Shown: positions 42,742-53,997 of the stretch, piece after piece | How the letters are laid out: every line of letters starts with the position of its first letter | How positions within the stretch are numbered: position 1 is the first letter of the stretch | Assembly (NCBI GenBank): GCA_905221615.1 | Contig: CAJNDT010004657.1 | Location: 124,001-188,000, forward strand | Source of the DNA: Symbiodinium sp. CCMP2592 | Taxonomy: Eukaryota > Sar > Dinophyceae > Suessiales > Symbiodiniaceae | Direction of reading: 5' to 3' | DNA: 64,000 bases | Notes under the pieces: model-generated | What the model saw: only the letters and a program-made list of their open reading frames with translations | Told to the model about the DNA's origin: nothing | The model's database searches: none | Position numbers and translations under genes: made by a program

Positions 42742-44970
42742 TTTTGAATTCAAAGCTTTGAAATAGAAGTGGCAGCCGTTGTAGAAGCTCGCGCGGGCTT
42801 GCGTAACAGGTGTACACCGCCGTGCTCGCCCTCTCCGCTTGAGAGCGGCCTGGTGTTGAAGCTATGACTGCGGGGTGTTCTCAGGTGTCGTACAGTAGCT
42901 TGCTCAACGTGGAGTCCCTTCGAAATCGCGTAGCTTGTAGAGCAGCAGCTTCGGGTGAAGGCCGAAGACCCGTTAGGATTTGCGCAAGCTGCCGCAAGAC
43001 TCCTTGCATCCGTCTCTTGAGGTCGAACGGCTGGCTGCGCAACGTGAGGGCACAGACTTTCTGAAGAGCGCTCCCATCAGGGCTCAGTGACCTTCCTTTC
43101 CCGTCTGATTCATGTCGGAGTCATGTCGTGCTTTCGAACTCTAGGAGTGGCTTGAGCCAGAGGGACCCGGGTCTGAAAGGGTTTCTTACGCGGATAATAC
43201 AGGAGGTTTTGTTGTCTGCTTGCCTGGAGAAGTCATAGCTCAGTCTCAAAGCAAACTATGCACATTGTGCTTCCTGCCTCTCTGGCGCTATCAAGCTAAT
43301 CTTAGGTTAAGCCCTGCACCCCAAATGCACAGCTTCTGAGAGTCTCATCTCTTGGGAGCAGCTCAGCTGAGCTTCGCAGAGTTCAGGGAACTAGCAAAGG
43401 CTCCGAGCCGTCTTCTTTTGAACTACATCCATTCAACCGATCCTTTCATCCAAGCCCGAGAAATCTCAAGCAGATCTTGATTGAGGACTTGTGGTACATG
43501 CATATACACGTGGTTCGACTTGTTCCTGCATGTGTTCGGTTTGCACACTACGTGTTCACACATAAAGTCTTGTCTGTCTTCCCTCCCTCAAAGCTCCCTT
43601 TCACTCTCCCTCACCCTCTTTGCCATTCCCTTTACCTCCTGTCGCTTCCCGTCCTGCGTCTGCAGCGGTATAACATCCACTTGGAGGCTGAAGAACGGTG
43701 CCGGGAGCAGTTTTGGTAGTCCCCGTGTACTGGACATAAACCGTATAAGCAGAGAAGAATCACACATTGTAGCAGAAGTTTGGTCGTGTGGCCATTCCCA
43801 CTTAGAGTTCTTAACTTCTCAACATAGCTTGGTCGCTTGAAGAACTATTGAGACTACCTGAGGGAAGCATTCCTTGAGCATTCCTTGCTACGGTACTGCT
43901 ACGTAAGGACACGACAGCCTGAACCGTAAACTCAAGGTGCTAACTTTCAGGCAGTTGGAAAAGAGGGCTTTAAAAAAAAAAAAACTCAAGGTGCTCGTAG
44001 GGAGAAGTTCCAGTTCCCTGTTAGTTGCATCGGAGGTGATCGGCTTGCAGCTAAGGCAGCGCAACTCTTGTTTGGAGTCGGGTTTTGATTAGTGGTTGTT
44101 TGTTGTTGCTGTTGCTACGGCTATGGCTGCGACTGTGGCATGCATCAATAAGTAACAGCTGCAGCTGGTCTGGCATCATCGTGTTGAGAAACAATGGAAG
44201 CTGCAAGCATGCAGATGTTTCCGAAGCGGATCTTGTCAGTGCGCACCCCGTCAGTTGCAGACCGATCTCCACGATTTTGTCTTGTTTAACCTCCTGCCGG
44301 GCTGTACCCGAGTCAGCAATTGCCGAAGCAAGCGACAGGTGTGTAAATGTGGGAGCACTGTGAATCCCAGGCTGTTCATCTATTGCCACCATTCCGCAGG
44401 TAAAGGACGCAATGTAGGCTGTATCCAAGACTAGAGATCAGAGCGTCACAGTTTCACCTAAAGCGAGGGCCTGCTGGCCAAGGGCTAACTCAGCCTCAAG
44501 GGGGAGACTTCATGGCTCGCAGCGTTTCGGCTCCGCTCAACCCACGCCGGCTTTTGAGGAGCCAAGGAGCCAAGATCTCGCAAAATGCAGATCCCTTCCA
44601 TGCTTCGGGCCAGCATGAGCTTAGGGCCATACGGCCAGGATTTGCTGGTTGGAGTTGGACCCTTTCTGGGTTCTGTCAGGCCTCTCTTAGCACTACCCTT
44701 GCTCTGTGTCGTGCGCCAAGACACAGATGCCCCATCCCTCATCCGATCAAAGGCTGCGATGCTTGGCTGTCGCCTTCGCCTTCGCTGTGGTCGGCGCGCA
44801 GAACCTGAAGGATTCTCTGCTCGAAGCGTGCATTGCAGCATACCACACTGTTCTCCTATTTTCTTGTAGGGTTCCTCGTTCCTCAATGTCTGTGGTCCCA
44901 TGCCGAAGCGATCCGAAGCGTCCTTTCTGCAATCCGTCCTTATCAACATTGCATCTGTTGGTCAAGCTGA
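42742..44970. other. Spacer between the two 0.88-kb repeats; no supported gene
   Basis: No RT, integrase or protease motif is visible, arguing against an intact LTR element. A poly(A) run lies at 43972-43984. Frames up to 154 codons overlap on both strands; one plus frame near 44770-44860 contains AFAVVGAQNLKDSLLEAC, resembling the segment at 41249-41440. Confidence 0.4.
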
Positions 44971-45195
44971 CAAGTCGGTGCTTGCTTCGCTGCCTGGTGC
45001 CAGGGCAGCGTGGATGTCGCCTCTGTCCAGGCCTTCCGAAGAGGGTTTCTTCGTGCTGTCCATTCAGCATTGCAGGGAACCATGCTGTACACAGCAAGGT
45101 TCGGATTATGCTCAAAGTTTTACATAGGATCCATGGTAAATCCGAATCTGAACCTTTCATCTTCTAGTGACAGCCAATGGGAAGTGTGGCCATGA
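44971..45195 (+). CDS. Exon-like segment, unidentified
   Basis: Open between TGA 44968 and TGA 45193. Reads CQGSVDVASVQAFRRGFLRA then VHSALQGTMLYTARFGLCSK, plausible globular protein. Competing plus frames (44900-45127) are Ser/Cys-rich. Confidence 0.35.
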   Translation, partial: QVGACFAAWCQGSVDVASVQAFRRGFLRAVHSALQGTMLYTARFGLCSKFYIGSMVNPNLNLSSSSDSQWEVWP

Positions 45196-45510
45196 TCGCC
45201 ATCGTTGTCAAAGTCAAACCTTTCATCTCCGTGGAGTGGAGCCATGTCAATTTGAAGCCACAAGATGGTACTTCCCTAAAGCGAGTACAGCACGTTCCAA
45301 CTGTGGAAAGCCACGTGATGTCGAAATCCATCACTGGCTAGCATCGCCAGGTCAGCATAAGCCTGCCATGAATTGCATCTTCTTGTTTGGTTTCGATCTC
45401 CAAAGCACTGGGATTGAAGGGTCGATCCATGGTGAGCTTCAAGAAGTTCTTGCGGAGCTCGGCACTTGAAGCAGATCTAGGACGATGCACCAGTGGCCAG
45501 CGATGTGGCC

Positions 45511-46378
45511 GCGCCAACGGAGCTGCATCACGACGTCCCATGCCCAGGCTTCAATGAATCAAGGCTTTAGCGTGTGGGCTGGGCCCCTGGGCCCTATGAA
45601 CCTGGTTCCAACGGCTATACCAATACTTGCAGAAACTTCAGAGCAATGGCTCCCCAGATGAGCTTCTGCTTCCGGGTTGAGGCCTTGAGATGTCGCATTG
45701 AGAGACTGAGCTTGAGCCAGCGCTTTTGAATGCATGTTGCCAGATTCGACAGCTCTTGCATCTCTTTGCTGCGGAGCCCAGGAGCCTGAGTCGAAGCTCC
45801 ATGCTCCCACGACAGCCCAAGCCCTCATGGCCTTTGTCTTGGTGCCGTGGCTCTAATAATCAAGACCTTTCTTTTTCTGCACTTGGCGGATGCGGGCTGG
45901 CTACTTTCTCGGGCCAGAGACGACGGTGGCAACGTTCGCCGCCGTTTCCGGGGGATGTAGGCAGCGTGCATGCTTGGAGCCAGAGCCCCCACGTTGCTTT
46001 CCCAACACATCAATGCTGATCCCAGCAACCTCTGCATTCTGCCCAGAAGCCCTCGGACCTGAAGTGCAGGTCTTTGTCATTCCTACCGTTGGGCTGATCG
46101 CCGCTTACCCAGATCAAGCTCACAGTGCTGCCGGGGGGCAGTGGCTCCTGTAAAGCCAAGCCTGGTCTCGGTTTTGTGTCCGATGTCACATATGGCTTCC
46201 GAGTCGATCTGGCCGCAGGGTGGAAGTTCAGACAAGAGGGGGGCGGGTTGCTGAACCTGGACCAGCGCCTCCAGGGCGGTTTTCCTTTGAGGTCATGAAG
46301 AAGGGCAAGGACAACGGCTGGGAGGGAGCCTTCGGCTTCATCTGCTGCCTCATCACGCTCGTCTGGGCCCGGGCCCCG
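45511..46378. repeat. ~0.88-kb direct repeat, copy 2 (868 bp)
   Basis: Second copy of the 41715-42604 repeat in the same orientation, 2.9 kb further on. Copy-specific indels break the 146-codon frame present in copy 1 (41939-42379). No short target-site duplication is evident outside the pair. Confidence 0.9.
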
Positions 46379-47088
46379 ATTCCAAAGCCCTGGGATGTAG
46401 AACAGGCAGCGATTCGGCGATCCTAGTGGTGTACTTCCCTGTGCGGGATTAAGATTCAGATGCCACCTTCTGAACATGAGGTCTACACTGCCGTCATCGC
46501 CCTTTCCTCTTGATGGGGTCGCTGGGCAGCAATGCTGTCAGAACCCAAGCCGATCCCTCAGCCAAGATCTGGTCTTTACCCCTCCAGTTTCTACGAGACC
46601 GTGCATTCAAACTTCGCGGTTAGTGTCTAGGATTTCAAGACCTGCAAGGGGTGGTCCGAACCCGTTGAAACAATGAACTGGAGCGGACACTGAGATTCAG
46701 ACTGAGATTGAAGGTGAAGGCTTTTGCCCATTGCAATGGGTTGCAGTGGCAGGCGGATGGTGCTTCTGAGCGGGACCGTGAGGAGAGCAGCATTGACTTT
46801 ATGAAGGTGCTTCCACCATCAGGCTTCCTGTGGCTACCAAGACTGGAGAGAGAGTCCCGTCTGTTCTGGGAGCTGCTTGGATCGATGGAAGCCCAGGGAA
46901 CCGGACTGCTTCCCCAGAGAACTAGAGAAGTGTAGAGTTCACAGTCAGGTAGGCCATGAGAAGATGTAGAATTAGACGAGGATTCCAACGTGCATCATGG
47001 ACTTTCTAGTCTTCGTATACTGGAGGGCAACTTCAACTTCGGCAAGTGGCTAGTGCGTGTCAGTGAGAGACGTGGCGGGGAGCAGCCC
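46379..47088. other. No supported gene
   Basis: Short frames on both strands (e.g. 46635-46988 minus, 46708-46935 plus) without domains. Confidence 0.4.
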
Positions 47089-47301
47089 TTAGTTCCGGTA
47101 TCTGGCAGCTGGCTCACTCTGTTGCGGCTCGGCGGTGATCGGCCGAATCAGCCAGAAGTCTAAGATCCGGATGTTGCTGTGAGGGCTTCGGCCAGGGCCC
47201 AATGCAACGACGGCCCTGCGCCGCTGAGTCTCCGCCAGCCTGGCCCCGGCTGAGTCGAGGTCCAGAACTGCCATCCGTTTCCTAGAGGTGCTTTTGGGCA
47301 T
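47089..47301 (-). CDS. Small basic open frame, unidentified
   Basis: ATG at 47301 with a Lys/Arg-rich start (MPKSTSRKRMAVLDLDSAG), 70 codons to a stop at 47089. The residue pattern is protein-like and the frame is not contested by a longer one. No family recognised. Confidence 0.3.
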   Translation of the reverse strand: MPKSTSRKRMAVLDLDSAGARLAETQRRRAVVALGPGRSPHSNIRILDFWLIRPITAEPQQSEPAARYRN

Positions 47302-48596
47302 TTGCTTCAGACCACCTCCATGGTTTTGACTTTAATCTCCTGACGGGCTGTGACGGAAGTTAGCGAAGCCTCGTGCGCCGAAAAGAAGAAGCCTGGTTTC
47401 CTGCTGCCGCATCTGATGCGAAGCTCGCTGTGTGTCAAGCGCTGAACAAGAATCCGTCGACGGTGCCGGAGGCTCGCACTCCAGTCCTGTGAGGCCAGGC
47501 TTTGCTCTGCTTTGCTCTGCTTCGGATTCAGAATTCGTGCCTTTTGTGCTCGGAGTCGTGGATTCGCTGACTTCTCATCAGCAGGGATTGGGGACAGTCG
47601 CCGTGAAGCTGTGTCCACAAGAACCGAGTCGGCTTAGAGAGGCGTGTGGTGTGACGGCTTCTACAGTCGAAGCGCTGCAGGGAGTTCATGATTCCTTGCA
47701 TTACACACCACATCTCGCGAGTTTCGAGTGCCTCGGGGTTTCGTACAGAATTGAAAAGGGCTTGAGAACTGGTCATCGCCTCAGGCTGGAGTGAACATCC
47801 GACCTTGTGGATGACGTGGCTCGGAAATCTGGGCTTTCCTGAAGATGGAAACCTGAAACCAGCCGCACACCATGAAGCACCAGGCTTAGAAGAGTAGTTC
47901 TTGCCTCCGGAACACCCGTCGTTTGTTGGGTCGTCATATTGGCCATAGTTGTCTGCATCTCCCAAGCCTGAACAAGGCAACCCACAAAAAAACATCATCG
48001 ATATAGTATGTACATGCACATTTCACCAGCTTACCTCATGCATTAATATTGCGGACGCATAAGCGAACATGTGAACATAATGAATATGAACATGGCTACG
48101 GGAGCCGCGGCACTGGTTTGCCTCTCCTATGCAAACGTAGATCACAGTGCAGCTCATATCCATGCATACCAACTCGAACAGGACACTGACAAGAGGACAT
48201 CATCCCGTTCCTGCATTTGTTGATCCTGCAAAGAGCCAAGAGTCGATGGTCTGCAGACCGGTTTCAGGTTTCAGAAACCCGCATCCCCCAAGCCCGAAAA
48301 AGTTTGTAGCATTAGGGCCGTGGGCGGGAGCTGCAGGATCCAGAACTGTTGGCGTCTTGAGTTGTGTGGAGGCAACAAGTTGTGCGTTGGCATTGGGGTA
48401 CGACGCAGCTATGAACTGGATCTGTTTGTTTCTTGGGCTGGCGCACGGCTTTCGTCGTGGGATCTTTAGGAGAGCGGTTTCGCAGGTGGAGGACTCTGTG
48501 TAGGATGCTGCAGTATCCTGCCCTCGCAAACGCGGGTCACCGCCAGTGCCACTGGCCACCAGTGCAGTTAGGACCCCTCCGAGTTGCCTCGTGGTT
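47302..48596. other. No supported gene
   Basis: Frames up to 190 codons on the minus strand (47528-48019, 48200-48772) are Ser/Pro/Thr-rich and without domains. Confidence 0.35.
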
Positions 48597-49472
48597 TCAG
48601 CACACTCCGCATTGCTCCCAGCCAGAGTGGGGCCTTCTTGCGAACTTCCTGGCCTCTGGGGAGGAGTAGGCCTGGGACAGCAAGCCGTAAGACCAAAAAG
48701 ACGATTTGTGCTGAAGGCCATGCTGCTTTGATGCTGCATGTCCCTTCTTTCGGACGCACTTTGCCTTTCCATGTTTCGGTGTAGAAGTTCGGCGCGCGTA
48801 TCTCAAGCTTCGCTGCAAAGGACGTGGAGTATCCCTGGCAAGCAACACCCGTATATCCCCGCCCATCGACACCCTGAAGCTCGAGCCCTGCAAAATTCCT
48901 CCCAAAAAACCTGTCGTGCAACAGTAGACGTGGCCCACGACCACAAGCTGCCATGCCATTGCTGGACGTCCTGGGATGGCGCTGGAAGGATGGTGCGGTC
49001 CGTGGGGTGGGAGTGGATGGGTGGACGGTGGCGGGAGACTTTCAGTTGGAGGCTTGTAGTCTCTTGTTGGTTTCGGCGACTCGGTCATGGTGCGTGAGAG
49101 AGCGCGCGCGGGCGGGAGGATCAGGCCAACTTGACCTCTCCGACGCCGCCGACGCTGGAGCAGAGCCGGGAGCTGGCAAAGGCCAGGCAGGGAAGGCTTC
49201 GGTCGGTTCTCGGAGGTCGGGTGACAGTCGGACGAAGGTCGGATGAGCGCCGCAAATTCCTTGCAAGACCCGATGCATGTTCGAGCACAGGACTTTGCGT
49301 TTAAGCTCTCGCCCACGTGGCTCAGGACCTCGTGCTCGCAGGGAAGCCTTTGGAAGCTGCCGTCTTTCTGTGCCCAGGCTCCACGACCTGTTGGCGTTGT
49401 GGTGTATCCTGAGGGGGAGAAATGAAGGTCTGACAGCTTTGTGTTGGGTCTACGGAAAATGAAAAGTGGCAC
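48597..49472 (-). CDS. Long minus-strand open frame, unidentified (291 codons)
   Basis: Pro/Ser/Arg-rich open frame containing PPPSTHPLPPHGPHH. The strand is GC-skewed here, which favours long antisense frames. A shorter plus frame over 49100-49290 reads LEQSRELAKARQGRLRSVLG and is at least as plausible. The tract at 49091-49120 (GAGAGAGCGCGCGCGGGCGG) resembles part of the hairpin elements at 54.6 and 57.4 kb. Confidence 0.2.
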   Translation of the reverse strand: MPLFIFRRPNTKLSDLHFSPSGYTTTPTGRGAWAQKDGSFQRLPCEHEVLSHVGESLNAKSCARTCIGSCKEFAALIRPSSDCHPTSENRPKPSLPGLCQLPALLQRRRRRRGQVGLILPPARALSRTMTESPKPTRDYKPPTESLPPPSTHPLPPHGPHHPSSAIPGRPAMAWQLVVVGHVYCCTTGFLGGILQGSSFRVSMGGDIRVLLARDTPRPLQRSLRYARRTSTPKHGKAKCVRKKGHAASKQHGLQHKSSFWSYGLLSQAYSSPEARKFARRPHSGWEQCGVC

Positions 49473-50047
49473 CTCGCCATTGTGGCTTGAACCCCCCTGT
49501 TACTGTATGTAATGCGACCATCAGCATGGTTCGTCTTCCACTGCAATCAGCGCAGGCCATGATTTGGAGCCACTTTGCATCAGTATGTGCCCCATGAAAA
49601 CCCATGTGGCGAGAGAAGGAAATCAAATCTGGGACCTGTGAGGAATCCCAAAAGATGATATTGCTGGGCCCTTAGCTTGAGCAGTCTGACAGGCTGGAAG
49701 CATGGGCAGACGTTCACGGCATCGCAGGACCGCTGGCTTTGCACCTTTGGCAGCGGATGCGCAGTCATGAGCAGAAAGTTTTTTGTTGCTAGCTCCGTCT
49801 CCGTCCTGCAGGACCCTGATCGCATCGAGTTGTCCTGGGAGCCACCCAAGTTTGTGAAGGAGAAGGCCAGGGGCCACAATCGGTGAACTCTGAACTCTTG
49901 AGCTGTGCACCCTCCAGACAGAGGAGAGACGTAAGGGAGCGGCGATGGACCCGTCTTACTCCTAGGTTCCGTAAGGCCCGTCAAGTCGCAAACAGACCGG
50001 TGCTAGGGTAACAAGGGCAGCCAGGTGGAGAAAAATGCGCAGAAAAG
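49473..50047. other. No supported gene
   Basis: Short opposed frames only. Confidence 0.4.
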
Positions 50048-50359
50048 TTGAAAGCATGGGAGCCGACGAGATCTGCGCAGTTGAGCAGTCAAGACGAGCC
50101 GCACGATGCTGGCCCCGCAGGATCCTGTGCGGCAACGCGAAAAGACCTGGGCGGAGGAGCATTCGATGCTGGCGACGCAGTAGATGTCCAGAAGCTTCCG
50201 CGTCTCAGCGACTCACGCGCCTTCAGCCCAAAGTCGCTGCTTGGGGACTTCTAGGAGCTGGCCGTCTCGGGCGACCGACGAACCTTTGCGCGTGTGGTCC
50301 ACAACGTCCTCGACGAGGCCACAGCAAAGGCAGAGCACGAGCCACTCTGTTCAGAGTAA
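50048..50359 (+). pseudogene. Coding-like frame with one internal TAG
   Basis: The frame reads GDAVDVQKLPRLSDSRAF, meets TAG at 50252-50254, then continues in phase as ELAVSGDRRTFARVVHNVLD to TAA at 50357. Protein-like composition on both sides suggests an interrupted exon. CAGAGTAAGC at 50352-50361 could be a GT donor at the end. Stop readthrough is not assumed. Confidence 0.35.
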
Positions 50360-51607
50360 GCGAACCAAAATCTGTCATCCGCAGTCTGTCAAAGTTTCGG
50401 GTTCCTCTCAGTCTTCTTTTCAATGCAGCTCCGCTGGGGTGCAGACGGGAGGTGCTTGTCTTATGCCACCGAGCTTGTTGTTTTTAAGTCGAGTGCTCAG
50501 AAACCCCTGGGAGTTGTTTCCGCGACAGGGTAAGTTTCTTTGTTGTTCTGCTGCAAGAAGGACGATTGCGCTGACCTGATTCGCTGCATCAACCAGAAAG
50601 GCACGCTGTGATGACACCAGGGAGTTCGAGCCCGACCTTTGCCGACATCCGTGACAAGGGTACTGTTAGCTGCATCATTGGAGTCATGGTATCTTGTAAA
50701 ATCGCATGTCGTGGCACTACTTCCCCGCGTCTTAACGATGCTCTTCTGTGCTGCAAGCAAGCAAGCAGGCTGCCAAGCTGTTGTCGCAAGACTGCAGGAG
50801 TGAAGCGCCAGGAAGCTCTGCCCCTTTGTGTACTCTCAGCCCGTTGTTGCCTCAGAGTGCTCGGCCCCTCCATGAAGGTTTCACGCCGGCGCTGCTGAAC
50901 ATCGGCCACCCGGCAGCCCCAGTCAGATCGAACTGACATTTCAGACAGCCCAGAAGCCGACCTCGAATCCTGCCGAAGCCTCCCTGTCAAAGGAGCTCGG
51001 TGTGTCGAAGCCAGGTTTCGGAGTGCGGATGATTTGAAGCAGGTTGGCCGCGCTGTTTTGCTAAACGAAACTTGGACGAGGCAACGGACGCCAGCGTTTC
51101 GAGCCAGACGTGCGAAATGGCCACCGTGCCATCGTGGATAGCCAGGCTCGCATGCTGAGAATTCAAGGTCGGATTTCGGCTTGAAGAGTTTGCATGTTTC
51201 GCGATGCTTTGAGTTGACCGGTGGCCAGACACTGAGACAGAGACTCAAGCTTCAGCGACTCAGTCAGGAACATAACTTGCGATCTTCGCCAGGCTTGCTA
51301 GTCTCACTAGTTATGCAAAGCACGATGACACTTACCACCGACTCCGCAAGAAGACGGGAGGGAATGTGTAAGCCGCTTCCACCGAACCTCCAACTCCTCT
51401 ACGTTCCGGCATTAAGGAGCTATGAGAGGAGAGTCCAGGCCCAAGTAATCTGCAGCCCGGCAGGAGCTCAGTTCCTACCTTCTAGAGATGCTCCGGCCGC
51501 ACCTCCCCGGGATGCTTCAAGGCAGCTTACCGTGGCTTCTGACCAGGGTGAAAGCATCGGTTATTGTAGAGTATAGAACCGATGCATAAGGGACAGCGTC
51601 GCTTTCG
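50360..51607. other. No supported gene
   Basis: A 219-codon minus frame (50589-51248) overlaps several plus frames; none is recognisable. Confidence 0.3.
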
Positions 51608-51853
51608 GTGTCGGGTGATCTCGGCTTCTCCAGTGCAAGCAATGAGCCAAACCTCAGAGGCAGCCACCTCGTCGACTTAAACGAGCGCTGCCGGGTGCTG
51701 TGCTACACACCCGGGCAGGAGCAGGGTTGGGCGATCAAGCAAGAGCTGCTTTTGAGGGAGGGTGGGCCTTTGATTAAAACTCCACTCCCAGGAGTTCGGC
51801 CCTCACTACGACGGGTGCTTCGTCCGGCCGAGGGGAAGCCGCAACGAAGGTGA
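51608..51853 (+). CDS. Exon-like segment, unidentified
   Basis: Open for 81 codons to TGA at 51851. Reads GSHLVDLNERCRVLCYTPGQ and EQGWAIKQELLLREGG, clearly protein-like. No ATG at the start; likely exon or fragment. Confidence 0.35.
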   Translation: MSGDLGFSSASNEPNLRGSHLVDLNERCRVLCYTPGQEQGWAIKQELLLREGGPLIKTPLPGVRPSLRRVLRPAEGKPQRR

Positions 51854-52354
51854 CGAATCCATGGTCACAGCCACTTGGATGGTCTATCCACAACAACTGG
51901 CGACCACTACCCATGCTTGCTGGTTTTTAGCTGTTTCGGGATCGAGTATCAAAACTCACATGTAGGCAACACATCTTGGTTTGGCATACTGGCTATCGTG
52001 CAGCATCTGTGTTGGACAAGACTCCCGGCATCTTTGGTGTGCCAGCTTAAAGGCTTGATACCTCTCTTGAGAGTCCAAGCGCCAGTTCGGCTTCCTTCCA
52101 GCCGGTCGTCAATTGTTTGCCACATCCAAGCCGCGTTCACACAACTGCCGGTAGAAAACCCAGCACGATTTTGGCCGTCCAGCCACGAACTACATCGTTG
52201 TCGCGCTCTATCATGAGAGCAAGTCTCGAATTCATGCAACGGTGTGTATGCATGTTTTTGAATGTTTGTCGCGTCTGATTTAGTGTCTTCATGTTTATGA
52301 TTCTTTGCGCAACTTAACCGATCACATGTACGTGGACCCACGAACGGACTGTGC
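51854..52354. other. No supported gene
   Basis: Short opposed frames (51875-52216 plus, 51949-52440 minus) only. Confidence 0.4.
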
Positions 52355-52380
52355 ATGTGTACGAGTGAGAGCAGGAGACG

Positions 52381-52415
<35 letters not shown>

Positions 52416-52879
52416 ACAGAGTCGTCCCTTCTCGTCCCACAGCAGGGGAGGTGCCATACTCAACGAGGGCAAGACTGTTTGCTCTACCTCACCACGCGCG
52501 ACCTAGTGACTGCAAGGTCCTCGTTGTGAAAGCCTTTGTGCGGAAGGCGACGTGCCACTCCTTCAACGGCTCTCTGAAACTCAAGGCCGAACCGATCCCC
52601 GACTACCACCTTGCTGGGCGAGGGACAAGACCTACTTCAAGTTCGTGACAGTGGGCATCGACACCGCGGGTGCAAACCTTGCCCACACTGGAGAAACGGG
52701 GGAACCGCCCCCCCTTCCGACGACAGTGTCCTGACCGCAACAGCAACATGGAGCCCCAACCGGGAAGACGCACCAGCAAAGCTAAAGACACAGAGGAAGC
52801 ACGGACAGCCAAAAAGAAGAAGGACCGACGACACAAAGACAGGCGGGGGACTGCCTCAACTACCTCCACTTTGACATGA
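52355..52879 (+). pseudogene. Chain of overlapping plus frames upstream of the 373-codon frame
   Basis: A (GA)n tract (about 52380-52418) is followed by coding-like sequence that hops frame: KATCHSFNGSLKLKAEPIPD, then RDKTYFKFVTVGIDTAGANL, then a basic stretch with KKKKDRRHKDRR ending at TGA 52877-52879, which overlaps the next ATG by four bases. The hops look like frameshift damage or unrecognised introns in one gene continuing into the 373-codon frame. Confidence 0.35.
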
Positions 52880-53997
52880 TGGAGACAGACGATCCCCTCA
52901 TGCAGCCCCTGCGGGAAATCCTCCATGGAGAGTCGTCACCAAAGCCAGCATCGGGGCGCACCCCCGTCAGAGCGGTCGCGAGCCCACCTGCTGAACTACC
53001 GGAACCTGCACCAACGCCTGTCAGAGCGGTCGCGAGCCCACCTGCCGAACTACCAGAACCTGCGCCAACGCCTGCAGCCACGGAGACATCTATCAGCTCA
53101 AGCCTTATTCGGGGAACCTCCCCTGTGCAGGCAGGGGCAGCAAGGGCGATACCGTGGATGGACCTACCAGCCCATGCCAAAGCCTATGTACACTGGCCTG
53201 CCAAGCCACAGGAAGCCATGCGGCAGGTACCACCCACTTCGACTACATCCGAGAGGCCCGAAGGGGAACATCCCCAGGTGATGGTGCACCAAACAACGAC
53301 CTCGGCTATGACACCGCCGCACGCGGATGATGATGACAGGCTTCTCGAGAAACAGGGGAACAACCCCAACACGGAAGCAGCCGCCGGGGACCAAGCCGAA
53401 GGACCGCCACAATCGCAACAACAACTGGTTGCCGACCTTGCAACAGGAGCATGCCATGGCCACTGGGACCAACCCAAGATTGAACACAGGGGACTCCATC
53501 CCACCACTGACGTTTTTGACGACGGAATGGACATTGGGGACAAGGGAAGCGTCAAAGATGAGGAGGAGCCAGTGCCGAACCACGCCGACAATGACGACCA
53601 GTACCCCAATAACTCTTACACGGACCAGGGGGATAACCCCAGGGAGGACCTCGAGCACTACAAGGAGGAAATCGACGACGAGCGTGTGAGAAAGGGGTGC
53701 CTTGACAACATGGACAGAGGAGAGGCAGAGGACGAAGACGACAATGCAAAAGAAGATGAAGGCCAGTCTGCTGCACCCTCCTTTGCACCACCGGAGCCTC
53801 GAGGAGATCCCTCCACTCTTACCGTGCCCCAAAAAAGGCGACTGCAGCAGCTCCTCCAAGATGGTGTTGTGCAGAGACAACATGTTGGGGAGACGGACGC
53901 GGACCTCTGGAAGCGTTGCCGGAAAGACGCGAAAGCCGACTACAGGTCGTATCGGCGCGAAAAGCGCCGTAAAGGCGAGTGGCAAGAACGTCGATGA
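52876..53997 (+). CDS. Acidic low-complexity protein, 373 residues, unidentified
   Basis: The longest open frame here and very unlikely by chance. Order: an N-terminal part with a tandem 18-residue duplication (RAVASPPAELPEPAPTPV, residues ~31-66); a Pro/Thr/Gln-rich middle; an acidic region (residues ~205-300, many Asp/Glu); and a basic C-terminus ending YRSYRREKRRKGEWQERR. No known domain, signal peptide or membrane segment. The antisense 342-codon frame is hydrophobic because it reads complements of Asp/Glu codons and is treated as a shadow. Could be a gene of a degenerate mobile element or a structural/nuclear protein; undecided. Confidence 0.5.
   Translation: MMETDDPLMQPLREILHGESSPKPASGRTPVRAVASPPAELPEPAPTPVRAVASPPAELPEPAPTPAATETSISSSLIRGTSPVQAGAARAIPWMDLPAHAKAYVHWPAKPQEAMRQVPPTSTTSERPEGEHPQVMVHQTTTSAMTPPHADDDDRLLEKQGNNPNTEAAAGDQAEGPPQSQQQLVADLATGACHGHWDQPKIEHRGLHPTTDVFDDGMDIGDKGSVKDEEEPVPNHADNDDQYPNNSYTDQGDNPREDLEHYKEEIDDERVRKGCLDNMDRGEAEDEDDNAKEDEGQSAAPSFAPPEPRGDPSTLTVPQKRRLQQLLQDGVVQRQHVGETDADLWKRCRKDAKADYRSYRREKRRKGEWQERR
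52966..53073 (+). repeat. 54-bp tandem duplication inside the 373-codon frame
   Basis: GTCAGAGCGGTCGCGAGCCC starts at 52966 and again at 53020. The copies differ at a few, mostly third-codon, positions (CTG CTG/CTG CCG, CCG/CCA, GCA/GCG). In-phase and mostly synonymous, consistent with the frame being translated. Confidence 0.9.

Noticed and set aside
43972-43984. Poly(A) run as a retrogene tail
   Set aside because: No gene-like sequence directly upstream and no matching target duplication seen.
41715-46378. Calling the direct repeats an LTR retrotransposon
   Set aside because: No RT/integrase motifs, primer-binding site, polypurine tract or target duplication visible.
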